From assembly GCA_032622095.1 (NCBI GenBank), contig CP136062.1, positions 200,609,828-200,673,827 on the forward strand: 64,000 nt of DNA. Direction: 5' to 3'. Position numbers and translations under genes: made by a program. The notes beneath the pieces were generated by a model. The model was given only the letters and a program-made list of their open reading frames with translations, was not told where the DNA came from and did no database searches. The stretch is from Siphonodentalium dalli (taxonomy: Eukaryota; Mollusca; Scaphopoda; Gadilida; Siphonodentaliidae). Positions 12,451-24,000 of this stretch are shown in pieces. Numbering within the stretch: the stretch's first letter is position 1; each line of letters opens with the position of its first letter.

Positions 12451-12860
12451 GTCCATCTCTTGTTACAGATGATGTTATCTTGATTCTGTTTGATAAACAA
12501 ATAAGAGATTTATGGGGAGAATGGTTATCTTTGTCATTCATTTCAATTTAAATGAGCCATGTGTTTGTTCTTTGTGGTTGTATACTGGACAGATGTTACA
12601 ATATTATTTATATAGGCCATTAACTGTTTTCATCTATGCTAATGATATGTCTTATTTATTATGCTGATAATTCCATAGAACAATTATCAGTGGTAGAATG
12701 CTGATAGCTAATAATGTTGTAACTAATTTTGAGCAAAATTAGTCCACTTCAGCTCCTAAAACATACTGCATCCTTTGAAATTACAAGATCAATGGATCTC
12801 ATAGATTGGGTTTTACATTTGGTTCAAAGAGTGGCAGATATAGGAGATTTACCCCATATA

Positions 12861-13540
12861 CAGTTAAACTTCGTTAAGTCGAATTGCAAGGGACCGTTGG
12901 ATTACTTCGAGTTATCCGAGTGTTCGACTTAACTGTTTTGACCATTTGGTGACCACAAATTCCAACCAGTTGAATTCATATCGATCCGATGTGGCCCACG
13001 ATTGCTGCATCAGTGTCATGGCATCGAGAACATTCAAATTGAGTTCAGCCTTCTTGTCAATAGCATTTCTTTGTTTGGAATATTGTTTTCGTTTTGGGAA
13101 GACATGACTGAATGAAATTATTCTCTGTATCAGGCCGTTTAAATATGGTTTTCATTTCGCCTGTCAACACTACTAATCCTCACAGGGGAAATTGACCCCC
13201 ACACCTCATTAATATGTTAAATAAGCAATGCATTAGGATAAATAAAGACTCCAGGAAACTTCACAGCTTTTTAGGGTAATGAATAGAAGCACACTGAGTT
13301 ATAATCACATGGAGATGCGTCACCGACGGCGCTTCGACTTAACCATAGTAATTAGTGTTATAATCTGGCTGGTGGGACTAAATTTCGTTTCGACTTAAGC
13401 GGAATTTCAACTTATCCACCTTCGACTTAACCGTAATTATTCTAATGGCTTTGCTCACAAGCTCAGCCGGGACCAGGCGATGGCTTCGACTTAAGTGGGC
13501 TATTCGAGTTACCGACGTTCGACTTAACGAAGTTTAACTG
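12861..13540. mobile_element. 680-bp pogo/Tigger-like MITE
   Basis: Ends CAGTTAAACTTCGTTAAGTC and its exact complement at 13521-13540 are flanked by TA on both sides. CAGT ends with a TA target and internal TTCGACTTAA-type motifs are typical of pogo/Tigger-derived non-autonomous elements. No transposase is present. Confidence 0.88.
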
Positions 13541-14701
13541 TATATGGATTGTTAGCTTGATTTATAAACTAACCACTTGATTTGGGGGGGGTGGCTAATG
13601 GGGGGGGGTGTTCTGGTTTTGACCCCCAACTTTGTTGTTCAGCGAAAAAAAAATTGTAATTAGTCCAACAAATTGCCACATTTAGAATATTTTCTAACTT
13701 TGTGAGGGATGTCATTTTGGAAATTTCCAACAGTTGGAGAGCTTGAAGTGCCAGTTGTAAAATGTATAGTTTGATCCAGTTGGGAGTCAACTGGCTATAA
13801 GTCAGGGGTTTGCAGTTGGAAATTTCAAGTTAAATCTGCCTCCTGCCTGCTATGTTTCTGTTTATAACTACTTGTTTTAAAGTGATTTGACAACTACTGA
13901 CTATTGTAGTCACCAAAGTCCCAGTCTTCTCAGTCTTTAAAGTAAGGTGAGCACTCCACAGTCATTGACTGTCTTGTTATAATTATAATTGAATGGTCAA
14001 CTATTTGCGTTTTTTTTTTACTTTTCAATATTTATTTACACTTGATTTGCTTTAATATCGTGAAATTTTACAGGGACTTGGGATAAAAGAAGACTGCAGC
14101 TTACGCGGCGTGTGCTGATCAGTCCAGTCGCAATGCATAGACTTTTGTTACACAAGTCATGAATAATAAATATTTAGAAGCACTCATTTTATTAATAGGA
14201 TACTGTTGTCTGCATTCTCGACCCAACACCAACGCCACATACCCAACACATTATCACAGAATGCTGCATTTTTATATCATTACCAAGCCACATCTATGTG
14301 TCGCTGACATGCGCATCTTCTGAAGACCGATCACCAAGACGATCAGTTTTCCTGTATATGAGAACAAATTATTTCAAATAAACTTTGAACACTTTATGGG
14401 CCAGAATCTTAGAAGGGTATTGTTTAACTCATACCTGTACTAGTATTCCAAATACTGATCTTGGTACCAGATTAAGACGACGAACATAATAGTCATGTCA
14501 GACAACATTGATGATGATGGTTATGATGATTGTGGTGATGATTTTAATGGTGGGTTTGTGAAGTTGAACGATCCCCATTCCGGAATGAAGTCCACGTAGT
14601 TGCGTTTGAGAACAATTATGAATGGATTACGAAAATAACTTAATTGATATCACAGATGAGTCATAACATCGATGGTGTTATGTATCTATACAGTAGTTGT
14701 T
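13541..14701. other. No gene recognised
   Basis: AT-rich sequence with two G-rich runs near 13585-13610. No coding signal or mobile element was identified. Confidence 0.5.
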
Positions 14702-15197
14702 TGTCACAATTCACTGTGTTCTATGTTCACTGCTTTATCCGATTTATCTAAATCAGATATGAAAAAAACTTCATCGAATCTGATATGCTCCCAACATAAT
14801 CCGACAGGATATATTCGTCCGTTAATTATTCACACCAGTCTACCGAAAACCAACCAAGGACCGATTATTGAATCAGTATTGCTTAAATCGCCTTCCATAC
14901 AGCGTTTGCTGCACCGCAAATGCCGCATGGAAGGGCCTTAAGCACCCACAACCACGAATATTCCCATATCCTGATCCACTTCCATGAAATGAATTCCGGT
15001 AAAAAAAGTTCAACCGACTGTGTGTGGGCAGTATTCCAGATCTTTCGACTGGCAGCTTACTGCGCATACCGGAAAGATCAATGGTTAGCCCCTTATTTAA
15101 AATCATAACACTGATCAAATAAAACTATTTATCGTGGAGTAATGAAATATGCAATATATGGAGCAATTATTGGACATTAATCTGTTTATTCAAAGTA
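14702..15197. repeat. Right member of the long inverted repeat pair
   Basis: Reverse complement of 1-305 with an extra internal segment of about 200 bp (14819-15021). The small reading frames on both strands here have no recognisable protein similarity. The pair is 14.4 kb apart, which is the scale of a large DNA transposon, but no transposase or other element genes are seen between them. Two independent insertions of one dispersed repeat explain it equally well. Confidence 0.85.
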
Positions 15198-15354
15198 AGT
15201 AATCATACGTTTTGCCGTTTACCCGAATAAAATTGGTGCAGGTTAACCCCCACACGGCCGCATCAACAGTGCCCACTCAACATGGCCGCGGAAGTGACCA
15301 GCCTTCCTACCTCTTTGTATATATAAAATATATAAATGTTACAAGGGCCTGTGA

Positions 15355-15480
15355 GGCAAGCCCTTCAACTGAACTATATGGATTATTTCTCCGGTCTTGT
15401 GTCAATCAGGAGAGTTAAAAAATTATTGCCGTTCCTACTCCGTTCACTCTATTCTCGGATTAGTCACCCATGAATGTGCC
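15355..15480. repeat. Solo copy of the terminal repeat found at 48715-48850
   Basis: GCCCTTCAACTGAACTATATGGATTA, the CTTGTGTYATCAGGAG stretch and CTCGGATTAG correspond to the left terminal repeat of the element at 48715-53890. It stands alone here, as a solo terminal repeat or a fragment would. Confidence 0.7.
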
Positions 15481-15757
15481 CAGTAATGGCAGTATCAATC
15501 CAGTGTTCTACCCACTAACCATTTGAAACCTGTGCCCGACCTGTTGAAAGAACATGCAGAATTGAGATATAAGCAATATATATTAATATTAATTATTAAA
15601 AATAATATCAATATAGAACATTATGTCATTAGAAGGCCAATGAGTGAATAGCTACTTCTCAAAGAGATATTCTCTGATTGAGACTGAGAGGTCTATAGAT
15701 TGTTTTGTCGTTAGTTGTGTTATCACAGAAGTTCAGTTTAACCAAACCAGTCCAATA

Positions 15758-16209
15758 CTCTTGTGTGCCAAATAAAGGTACCTGTAGCGATAAGTTAATT
15801 TATTTTATGAGAAAAATTCACCCTGCACTATGCTTGTTTGGGTCTTACAAGTTTAAAAACAAATTATGGCTCTGTTCTAAATTTAATTAGAAAATGCTAT
15901 ATACAAATAAAAATGTGGATTTTTCATTTGAGATGTTGCCGCACAGAGTATGTAGACAACGAGGGTCACATTGCCAGGCACTTTTTGATTTTAAGCATGT
16001 CGATTTCGAAAACTTGCTTTATACTCAATTCTCCAAATATAAATGTTCCAAGTTATTTTTCCATCTTCAACATGATATGGACATTTCTGTTAGAATTGAT
16101 ATGTTTCCACAAACTCTTCTATTCCGCCTTACACTATAATAATTTTTTTTTTAGACATTTCCACCCTGCACTAATATTCCACCCTGCACATCTATTTGGC
16201 ACACAAGAG
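15758..16209. mobile_element. 452-bp TA-flanked MITE
   Basis: Ends CTCTTGTGTGCCAAATA and TATTTGGCACACAAGAG are flanked by TA at 15756 and 16210. It has CCCTGCAC motifs near both ends like the 715-1673 element, so the two are relatives with diverged ends. The open frames inside are not similar to known proteins. Confidence 0.87.
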
Positions 16210-17240
16210 TATGGCCTTTAGGGCAATTCCACAGTGTCGGACATACATAGAGAGAAAATCGTAATACACATATTCTCAAAATAAGTGTCCCTCTCGACCG
16301 TGTTGGAATTTTGTTGAACAATGACCCTCAACACGGTGCTAGTTACTGCAATGCGGTTCAACGTGGTTGCAATGTTCTTCAATCGAGATAACCATCAACA
16401 CAACATAACGCGTGGAGGTGACCTTTAATGAAACTGAATTATGCTGCATGTTCCACCAGCGATACATCAGGAAGTCTTTATGATGGCCGACAGGCCTGTT
16501 TTGGCCGACCATGGGCTTGCCAACCAATATGACGGCTTGTTTTATTGTCCTCTATATGCTATATAATATAACAGCGATTTATTATCGATCCGTCTTGGCT
16601 TATAAAATGCTTTAGTTTATTATGATACTCACCATACTCGTTCCTCGTGTGAAACTAAAGTTATTTTTCGGAAAATGAGGTCCTCATTAATTTCAATGAA
16701 GTCACTTACATAAAGCACCCTAAAAAATTCTTGAAATAGTGACCATGTCCTCAGATCTACATTGTATGTTTGGAACTATGCATTAGTAAATTAGGTCAAT
16801 ATTTAACACATTTACTTTGTTTTAATCACAACACTGACAACAGATGTTTTTATGAATATAAAACAATTAAACCAAGATATATTTGGGAACTATTTTCAGT
16901 AACCGTATGTAAATCATACAGAGATACCTGATATGATTCCCCAGAATCAAACATTCACTTGTGAATTAACTTTTGAATGTCAAGTCTGTCTTTACAAATT
17001 GTATTACTGCTGAATTAAATTATCATAAAATGGCATTATAAATTACAAGAACACCGCACAGATAGTTACCGGTATGTTATAAAATCAAATTATAATCAAC
17101 ACGCTTACTTTCAGTACATCTATGAAAATCTGTTTATTTTATATATATAAAAAAAAAGTAATGCCCACATACATGTACATGTACCTACCTGGAATAAATC
17201 GGAAATGCAAACATATATGTTTTTAGTTTTTATCAAAATT
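16210..17240. other. No gene recognised
   Basis: AT-rich DNA upstream of exon A; no coding signal or clear repeat. Confidence 0.5.
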
Positions 17241-17650
17241 CGACTTATGGTTTGGCGAGGGACAATGGGTGGTTGGGTTTATTTGGACGGCAATAAACCT
17301 ATATATTGTTTCTATTTCTTTAAATTTGTTGTCCGTTTGCACGATAACTTGAACAAGCATCAACCAATTTCATTCATATTTGGTATATGGATCTTTCACC
17401 ACAATATCTTGATTGAGTTCAAAATTATTTTTTATTCGATTTCTTTTACCTGAGCAATTTTTGGAAATGTTATATCCGTTAGCGCAATAACTTGGAACAA
17501 ACAACATAAACCAATTTCATTCATTTTTGATATACATGTATTGATCTTTTACAACAAAATCTCAAACGAATCAGGGTTTTCATTTTGAATAGCATCTCGA
17601 GTAGTATACTGAAATCTGCCATATCCATTAGATGTATTTAAATACCATGT
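17240..17650 (+). repeat. Decayed receptor-like dispersed repeat units
   Basis: Two diverged units share ATAACTTG(A/G)AACAA and CCAATTTCATTCATWTTTG, spaced about 170 bp apart. They resemble the internal units of the GTCCGTCC-headed elements but without a clear head or tail. Confidence 0.5.
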
Positions 17651-17814
17651 GAAAATTCCTGTAACGCTGGAGTCCCGGTGGACGTACTTGTATTTCATTC
17701 ATAGAGACATGGAATGGTCTATTTATTGATCAGTTCCCACATTTATCCAAAACATGTATTATTGTATACTGCATGAGCGGAATCGGAATTGTAATTTTCT
17801 CTCATTTTTTTTAG

Positions 17815-18035
17815 TAAGGAATTCTTATAATGATAACAACGTAAACAGAGGAAATCTTATAAATGAGCAGAATAGAAAAAAAGAAGTTAAAGAAGAACAT
17901 ACATTTCCGAAGAGCAGTCGTATCAAAATAGCCGATTCACCAGAATGTGCAGAGGAAGTTAGAAGGCTTTGTAGCTCAAAAGGAATCGCTGATAATAACT
18001 TCGCTTTACTTGACTGCTTACAGAAAGATCTAAAG
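17815..18035 (+). CDS. GLG1: GLG1 exon A: N-terminal linker and first half of Cys-rich repeat 1
   Basis: The acceptor is a T-rich tract ending TTTTTTTTAG at 17814 and the donor is AAG|GTACGT. The exon enters with two bases of a split codon and leaves on a codon border. It encodes a charged, poorly ordered linker (NNVNRGNLINEQNRKKEVKE) and then a stretch with three cysteines: DSPECAEEVRRLC and LLDCLQKDLK. This corresponds to the opening of the first GLG1 repeat in vertebrates (C-R-E-D-V-x-R-V-C ... L-E-C-L-Q). The linker replaces the Gln/Pro-rich N-terminal region of mammalian GLG1 and is probably poorly conserved. Confidence 0.9.
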
Positions 18036-21000
18036 GTACGTGGTCAGATGTCATTAATTGATGTTTCAAGATGCCCCATCCTATTTGACATCAAATTAGT
18101 CTAAATGGTTTAAGCCAATTTTCCACTTAGGTACCAGGGGATTAAAAGATGATAATTAAGGTCACAGGCAGCACAAAGATCCCACGAGAACATGTGAGAT
18201 AATAAATCACAATAAGCATGCAGTTGTATTTTTGGAAAACTTGTTATTTTCCGTTAAAGGGACTCAAGGCCTTTGCAGCGGGTGGGTTCATATAAAATCA
18301 CATAAAGTCTGTACAATAACTATCATTAACAAGGACATGATAAAATATATTGACTTTGTTCTTCTTTTCATTATTAATAATTCTCCAATAATGTGATTTT
18401 GCATGTCAAAACCATCATTATGTAAACGTTACTGTTATAGTTGGATAACCGACAGAAGTCCAATTAGTCGAACAAGATACCCAAGTTTATTAAAAACCTA
18501 ATGGTAAACATTGGAAAAGATCATTGAAAAATATTCTGAAAATCATATTCAGACTAAGATATTTGAGCTTACATGTACCTCACAATTAGCGATGTACCAG
18601 TATATTTACAAATCACTCTAACAAAGGTTTCAACATATTCAAACTTTCGCCATTGGAGACCTATCAATAATGAATAAAAGAACGCTTTTATCTACCTATA
18701 TTTCTTCACATTCTCCTTAGTGGCAATGTTTTTACAGACTTTTATATATATTTTTGCACATTTTCCCACTGTGAAGACCTTGGGTCCCTTTAATGGGGAA
18801 GTAAACAATAATTCTCTTCATAATGATCTTTTGAATTTTTGGGTGCCAGACACTGTACATGTAGGATCCAGGGATTTTTTGGGGACTCCTGTTTTCGGGC
18901 AATGATATGCCAAAGGCATATCCCAAAGACCTGAGCGGGAGCGGTACAGAATAGGGTCCTGCGAATTGGATATTTTGATCGAATCGAATATCGAATCGAA
19001 TTCACGAAATTGAATCGAATCATATCTGTGTGTTGCATTCTCAATTAGGTATGTTTTGTCAACGATTAGATTATTTGTGAGACGTTCTATGAACTACATG
19101 CATGAAGTTCCATCAGAACTTATGTGGCGATAAACCGTCGTTTGATATACTATTAACTTCAATTTATAATTGTCAAGAAAACAAAGCAGATTAAAACGTC
19201 CATGCGGCCATCACAACGATTAATATATTACCACTAAACGGATTATCAAACTAAAATCACACGAAATTTCTACAGTTTGCATGTACATGCAAATCGGCAT
19301 TCGGAAACACCCGTTATAAACTTGAGGACGCAACAACAGTCGCAGTGTAGCCTCTTCATGTATTGGTTGATGCTTCTTGAACAGATGATTCCATAGACGG
19401 GTCATTGTCCCAGATGCTAGCGATTTATACACCATGCATGTTGCATTCATCACACGTGCCTGCAGCTTTATCATGTTTAAAATAAACCTGAATGATGGAC
19501 GACATTTTGTCTATTGTAAAAGAAAACTCTGAAACTGAAAGTCAACTTCAAAAGAGAACAGTGCCAAAATGCACTTTTCGACACCAGGAACATGTGTTGT
19601 TTACATTCTCACCCATATTACATAACGCGGAATCGAAAAGACGATGGATAACGCTATCGGTAGCCCAGTCTCATAGCTATTATAATTTACCGCGTCGTCG
19701 GTCTATTGGCTATCTGCTAGCTTTTGCTACCATTTTAAAGCTATATAATTCAGACATATTTAGTCGTCCTATCGTGGCTAATTGTTGGCTATGTACAATA
19801 AGAATTATAATGTGCATATATACATAATTTTCTGGAATTAAATGCCACAAACAGCTAAGATCGACATGTGTACTTGTCCTGAAACAGCCTACTTTTCCGT
19901 CATAGTATATTCGAAATTTTGAGTTGGCAATTTCGACTCTAATTCGAATCGAATTTGACTTTCGAATCGAATCTCAAATCGAATATCGAATATTCGCAGG
20001 AGCCTAGTACAGAAGAGGGTGTCCCCCTGCTGATGGTGGGGGAAATTTTTGGAAAATCCATTGCATTGAGAGCTCATCCAGGGCTCCCAGTCAGTATTTT
20101 GAATTTTACTGAGAAGTCAATTTGATCAAGTTTCTCAAGTGTAACTTTGTATATATATATTCATGGGATTGAAAATGCTAAAAAGTTATTGTCAGGTAAC
20201 TTTTGGTTCAATGGATTATGCTTATCCTGCTTGAAATGAGACTTGCCGTTATCACTCTAATTCATATAATAGGCTATTTTCTAAAATTCAAGTGAGAGAC
20301 ACATACATAATATACTAGTAGTGCAGAAACAATGTCTATTAAGTTAGTAATTACTATTCGTACTAATCTCTATTTAAGTTATTCATTTGTTATTATGAGA
20401 TCCCACATGATAACCAGGTTGATTTGAGCAAATTGTCACTGTTCCTGTACTGTATTCTGTAATTTCACTTGAATTTGATTGAAATACTAAAGTCTGAAGG
20501 CTGAATGATAACACACAAATTATTTGAAGATTTCACAGATGAAAGCTAGATAAAGCCAAACATACTTTACAGTATGATTCCAACTGTTAGTAAACTTATG
20601 TCTTATGTCAATATATATAATTATATAAATGGTTTGTATCTTGTTATGATATGAATTGGGACCTGAATTGAAAACAAATGAATTTTTATTTTTTTATTTT
20701 TTTTTGGGCGCCCGGTAAACGGTATGAAAACAGGCCTGGATATGTCCCTGGTGCCAGACGAGACCAAAATTTTAAACCTGATAAAAGTGACTCTCTTTAT
20801 GTGAAAGTAAACACCTGATAATTAAAACCTTGTACAGTAATGCTCTAAACAATCGACTCCTTAAAGGCACGTGAGGCCTTAGTTGTCGAAAATATTCATA
20901 TTTGTTCCAATCACCGTAAACAGAAAAACATTAAAACGCATACAGTTTCGTTCATATATACCATGACCATCGCGTAAACAGCATGTTATCACAAAGACCT

Positions 21001-24000
21001 ACTATATTTACCTAAGCAAGAGCCTGATTGTGTTACAGAAGACAGCACAATGCTACTGGCTAATCACACACAAATGGCATAAACGCTCTTTAATAGTTCC
21101 ATATCAGGAATTCACCAACAAAGAACGCTCTTTATGTTTACCATCATAATATAAACAAACACCAGAAAAGTAACTTTTTATGCTTTTGTTTACATAACAA
21201 TGGTCAAACAGATGACAATAACATTCTGTTTATGCGATATTTCTTATTTGTATACGGACAAAGTCTGTCTACATTTTGATGTTCTTTCTGTTTGTGGCGG
21301 TTTTTTACGGGTGTAAATATTTTCACAGGATACCCACCGCCAAGGCCAACCGTACCTTTAACCACAGCAGAATTATGGGTAACTTTTCAGGATTTAGTCG
21401 GAAATACATGTATGGCTTGTTGCCATTCATCGGAAAGCTCTCACAGAGCTTTCCGATGAATGGCAACAAGCCATATTTCCGACTAAATCCTGAAAAGTTA
21501 CCCATAATTCTGTTGTGGTTAAGGAGTCGATTATTTAGGGCATCACTGTATGAATGGGCTGATAGGTTGTGGTTAAGGAGTCGATTATTTAGGGCATCAC
21601 TGTATGAATGGGCTGATAGGTTTAATCTCATTGATTATTTAGGGCATCACTGTATGAATGGGCTGATAGGTTTAATCTCATTGATTATTTAGGGCATCAC
21701 TGTATGAATGGGCTGATAGGTTTAATCTCATTGATTATTTAGGGATCACTGTATGAATGGGCTGATAGGTTTAATCTCATTGATTATTTAGGGCATCACT
21801 GTATGAATGGGCTGATAGGTTTAATCTCATTGATTATTTAGGGCATCACTGTATGAATGGGCTGATAGGTTTAATCTCATTGATTATTTAGGGCATCACT
21901 GTAGAAATAGGTTTAATCTCATTGATTTCTGTTATAGCAAATGTACATCTTATTCTAGTATTATAATAGCGCCCGCGGCAAAGCCGCGGAAGCGAAGCGA
22001 CCAGGGTATACGTATGCGAATATGAGATATATACTAATTGACTTTTTCGGCCAATCTAAAAATAAATTGAAATCACCTAAAATAGGATAATTTATTCATA
22101 ACTGAAGGGTCAGCCAGGGTCAGCGGAGTCCAAAATTCTATTGTTGGCAAACGTTCGCCATTTTGTATTGATTAATGCCACCTCGAAATGTGTAATTGGA
22201 CAAAATGCTCCAGGGCAAAAATAAAAAACTTTGATCTAGCAACTGTTAGCTATACTTCATCATATGTAGGAACATCATGATCCTAAAGCCAAATATATTT
22301 TCAAAAAGTGAATGTAAATTGAACAAAAGCTCTGGTTAACAAAAAAGTTAAATTGCATGAAAAAGTTTTGTTTGCATATTTCATAAAATTATTAAAAATA
22401 TTTACCCCGAAAGAGGAATCTAGCGATCTTGCTAGCCGTTTACATATTATCTTCAATTTTCTAACGGTATTTCCGCCTAAAAAAAATTATGAAATATTCT
22501 CAAAGTTCAAGGCCGACAAACGGAAACTTTAAGTTCCGAATGAAAGACCGCAGAGTCATTTTAAGATTGCTTCTTGGGAAACCAGTAAAGGCGTCATGAC
22601 ATCAAGACGTACATCATGACGTCACTACCTACACCGGCACGCAAAATTCCAGACAGGACTGCGTCGATGGCCAGACAGCTGAGACTCGTATTACATTGCA
22701 GGCTAAATATCCACATTTACGTTATATGTGATTATTTACATACATTGTATATATCATTTTCTTGTGTCCCATTATAATTAGGGTGGATACACACATGCAT
22801 GTAATTTATGTATGTAAAATACATGTATTTTACATGGCCACACCAATAATTGACAACAGTAATCACCTGCGCGCGAGCGGTTAATTGTTAACAGGCCAGA
22901 CAAGTGAGCAGTGCTAAGCGAAGTCAAATTGTCTTCTATCAGTACATTTAAGGCCAGTCCAAAACATGTCTTCTCTCACGGATGCGGAAATTAGTCAAGT
23001 CTGTGTGATATCTGGCATTTTGTTAATGCACGACCACCAGAAGCCATACGTCTGGCATATATATACAGACTTGATGTAGAACATTTTCAACCATGATGCT
23101 TGTTTGGGTGGGGTCTCGAAAGCTTCAAATCGCTAAGGGACTTACCGGTAGTTGAATGTATCGGTCGGAATAATCTGGGCAAGAAGGTACAATATGATAT
23201 GTTTTACTTAAATAGCTCAGAGTTAGCCACCCCCGCCTGGTAGCTTTCTGTGTCATATATAGCCCCTGCATGCGTCGGGGAAATCCTGATCCACCACTGC
23301 TATAAATAAGAGAGGACTGGTAATTATTTAAATATAAAGTCTACCATATAGGTTATCCCACGAACAATTATTTTAAGTGGCCTGGCGACTCTGTCCAAGA
23401 TAACGGCTTATCTACATTCTGACTTAATTGGAACTAGAACTCAGTGCGTTCAACATGTAGACAATGATTGGGTTGTCAGTGGACACATATTACATCGTCT
23501 GTATGATCCATGTAAAACGATAATTACAGAGATTACATGCATGTGTGTATCAACCCTTAGGGTTTAAATTATCATCAAATCCTTCTATAAAGATAACAAT
23601 TCATCCGATAATCCCATGAACAGTAACAAGCGGGCACAAATTACGTTTACGTACATGATCATATTAGTTTTATGGTGTCAAAGCTGATCTTCTTTAAATA
23701 AATTACAGCTATCAATACCTAAAATTGGGTATACCGGTATATGTTTACATGTAGACCGACATTCACACAATTTCTTTTGAGTTTTCCAGTCATTGCAAAT
23801 AGGACATTTTTACAATGGCAAAAAGCTGTTATCGCAATGCATCAGCATTATCTTGCTTACAATGGCATATTTGTTTTTTCCATTTCCCGGAAATATGGCT
23901 TGTTGCCATTCATTGGAAAGCCCTCAGTGAGAGCTTTCTGGTGAATGGCAACAAGCCATATTTTCGACCCCCCCAATCCTGAAATATTACACATAAATTG

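Noticed and set aside
1-15197. Maverick/Polinton element bounded by the long inverted repeat
   Set aside because: No polymerase, integrase or capsid-type frames between the copies, and no target duplication could be checked.
21513-21927. Regular 50-bp array that might suggest CRISPR
   Set aside because: Whole units are repeated with no variable spacers, in animal DNA; it is a simple tandem array.
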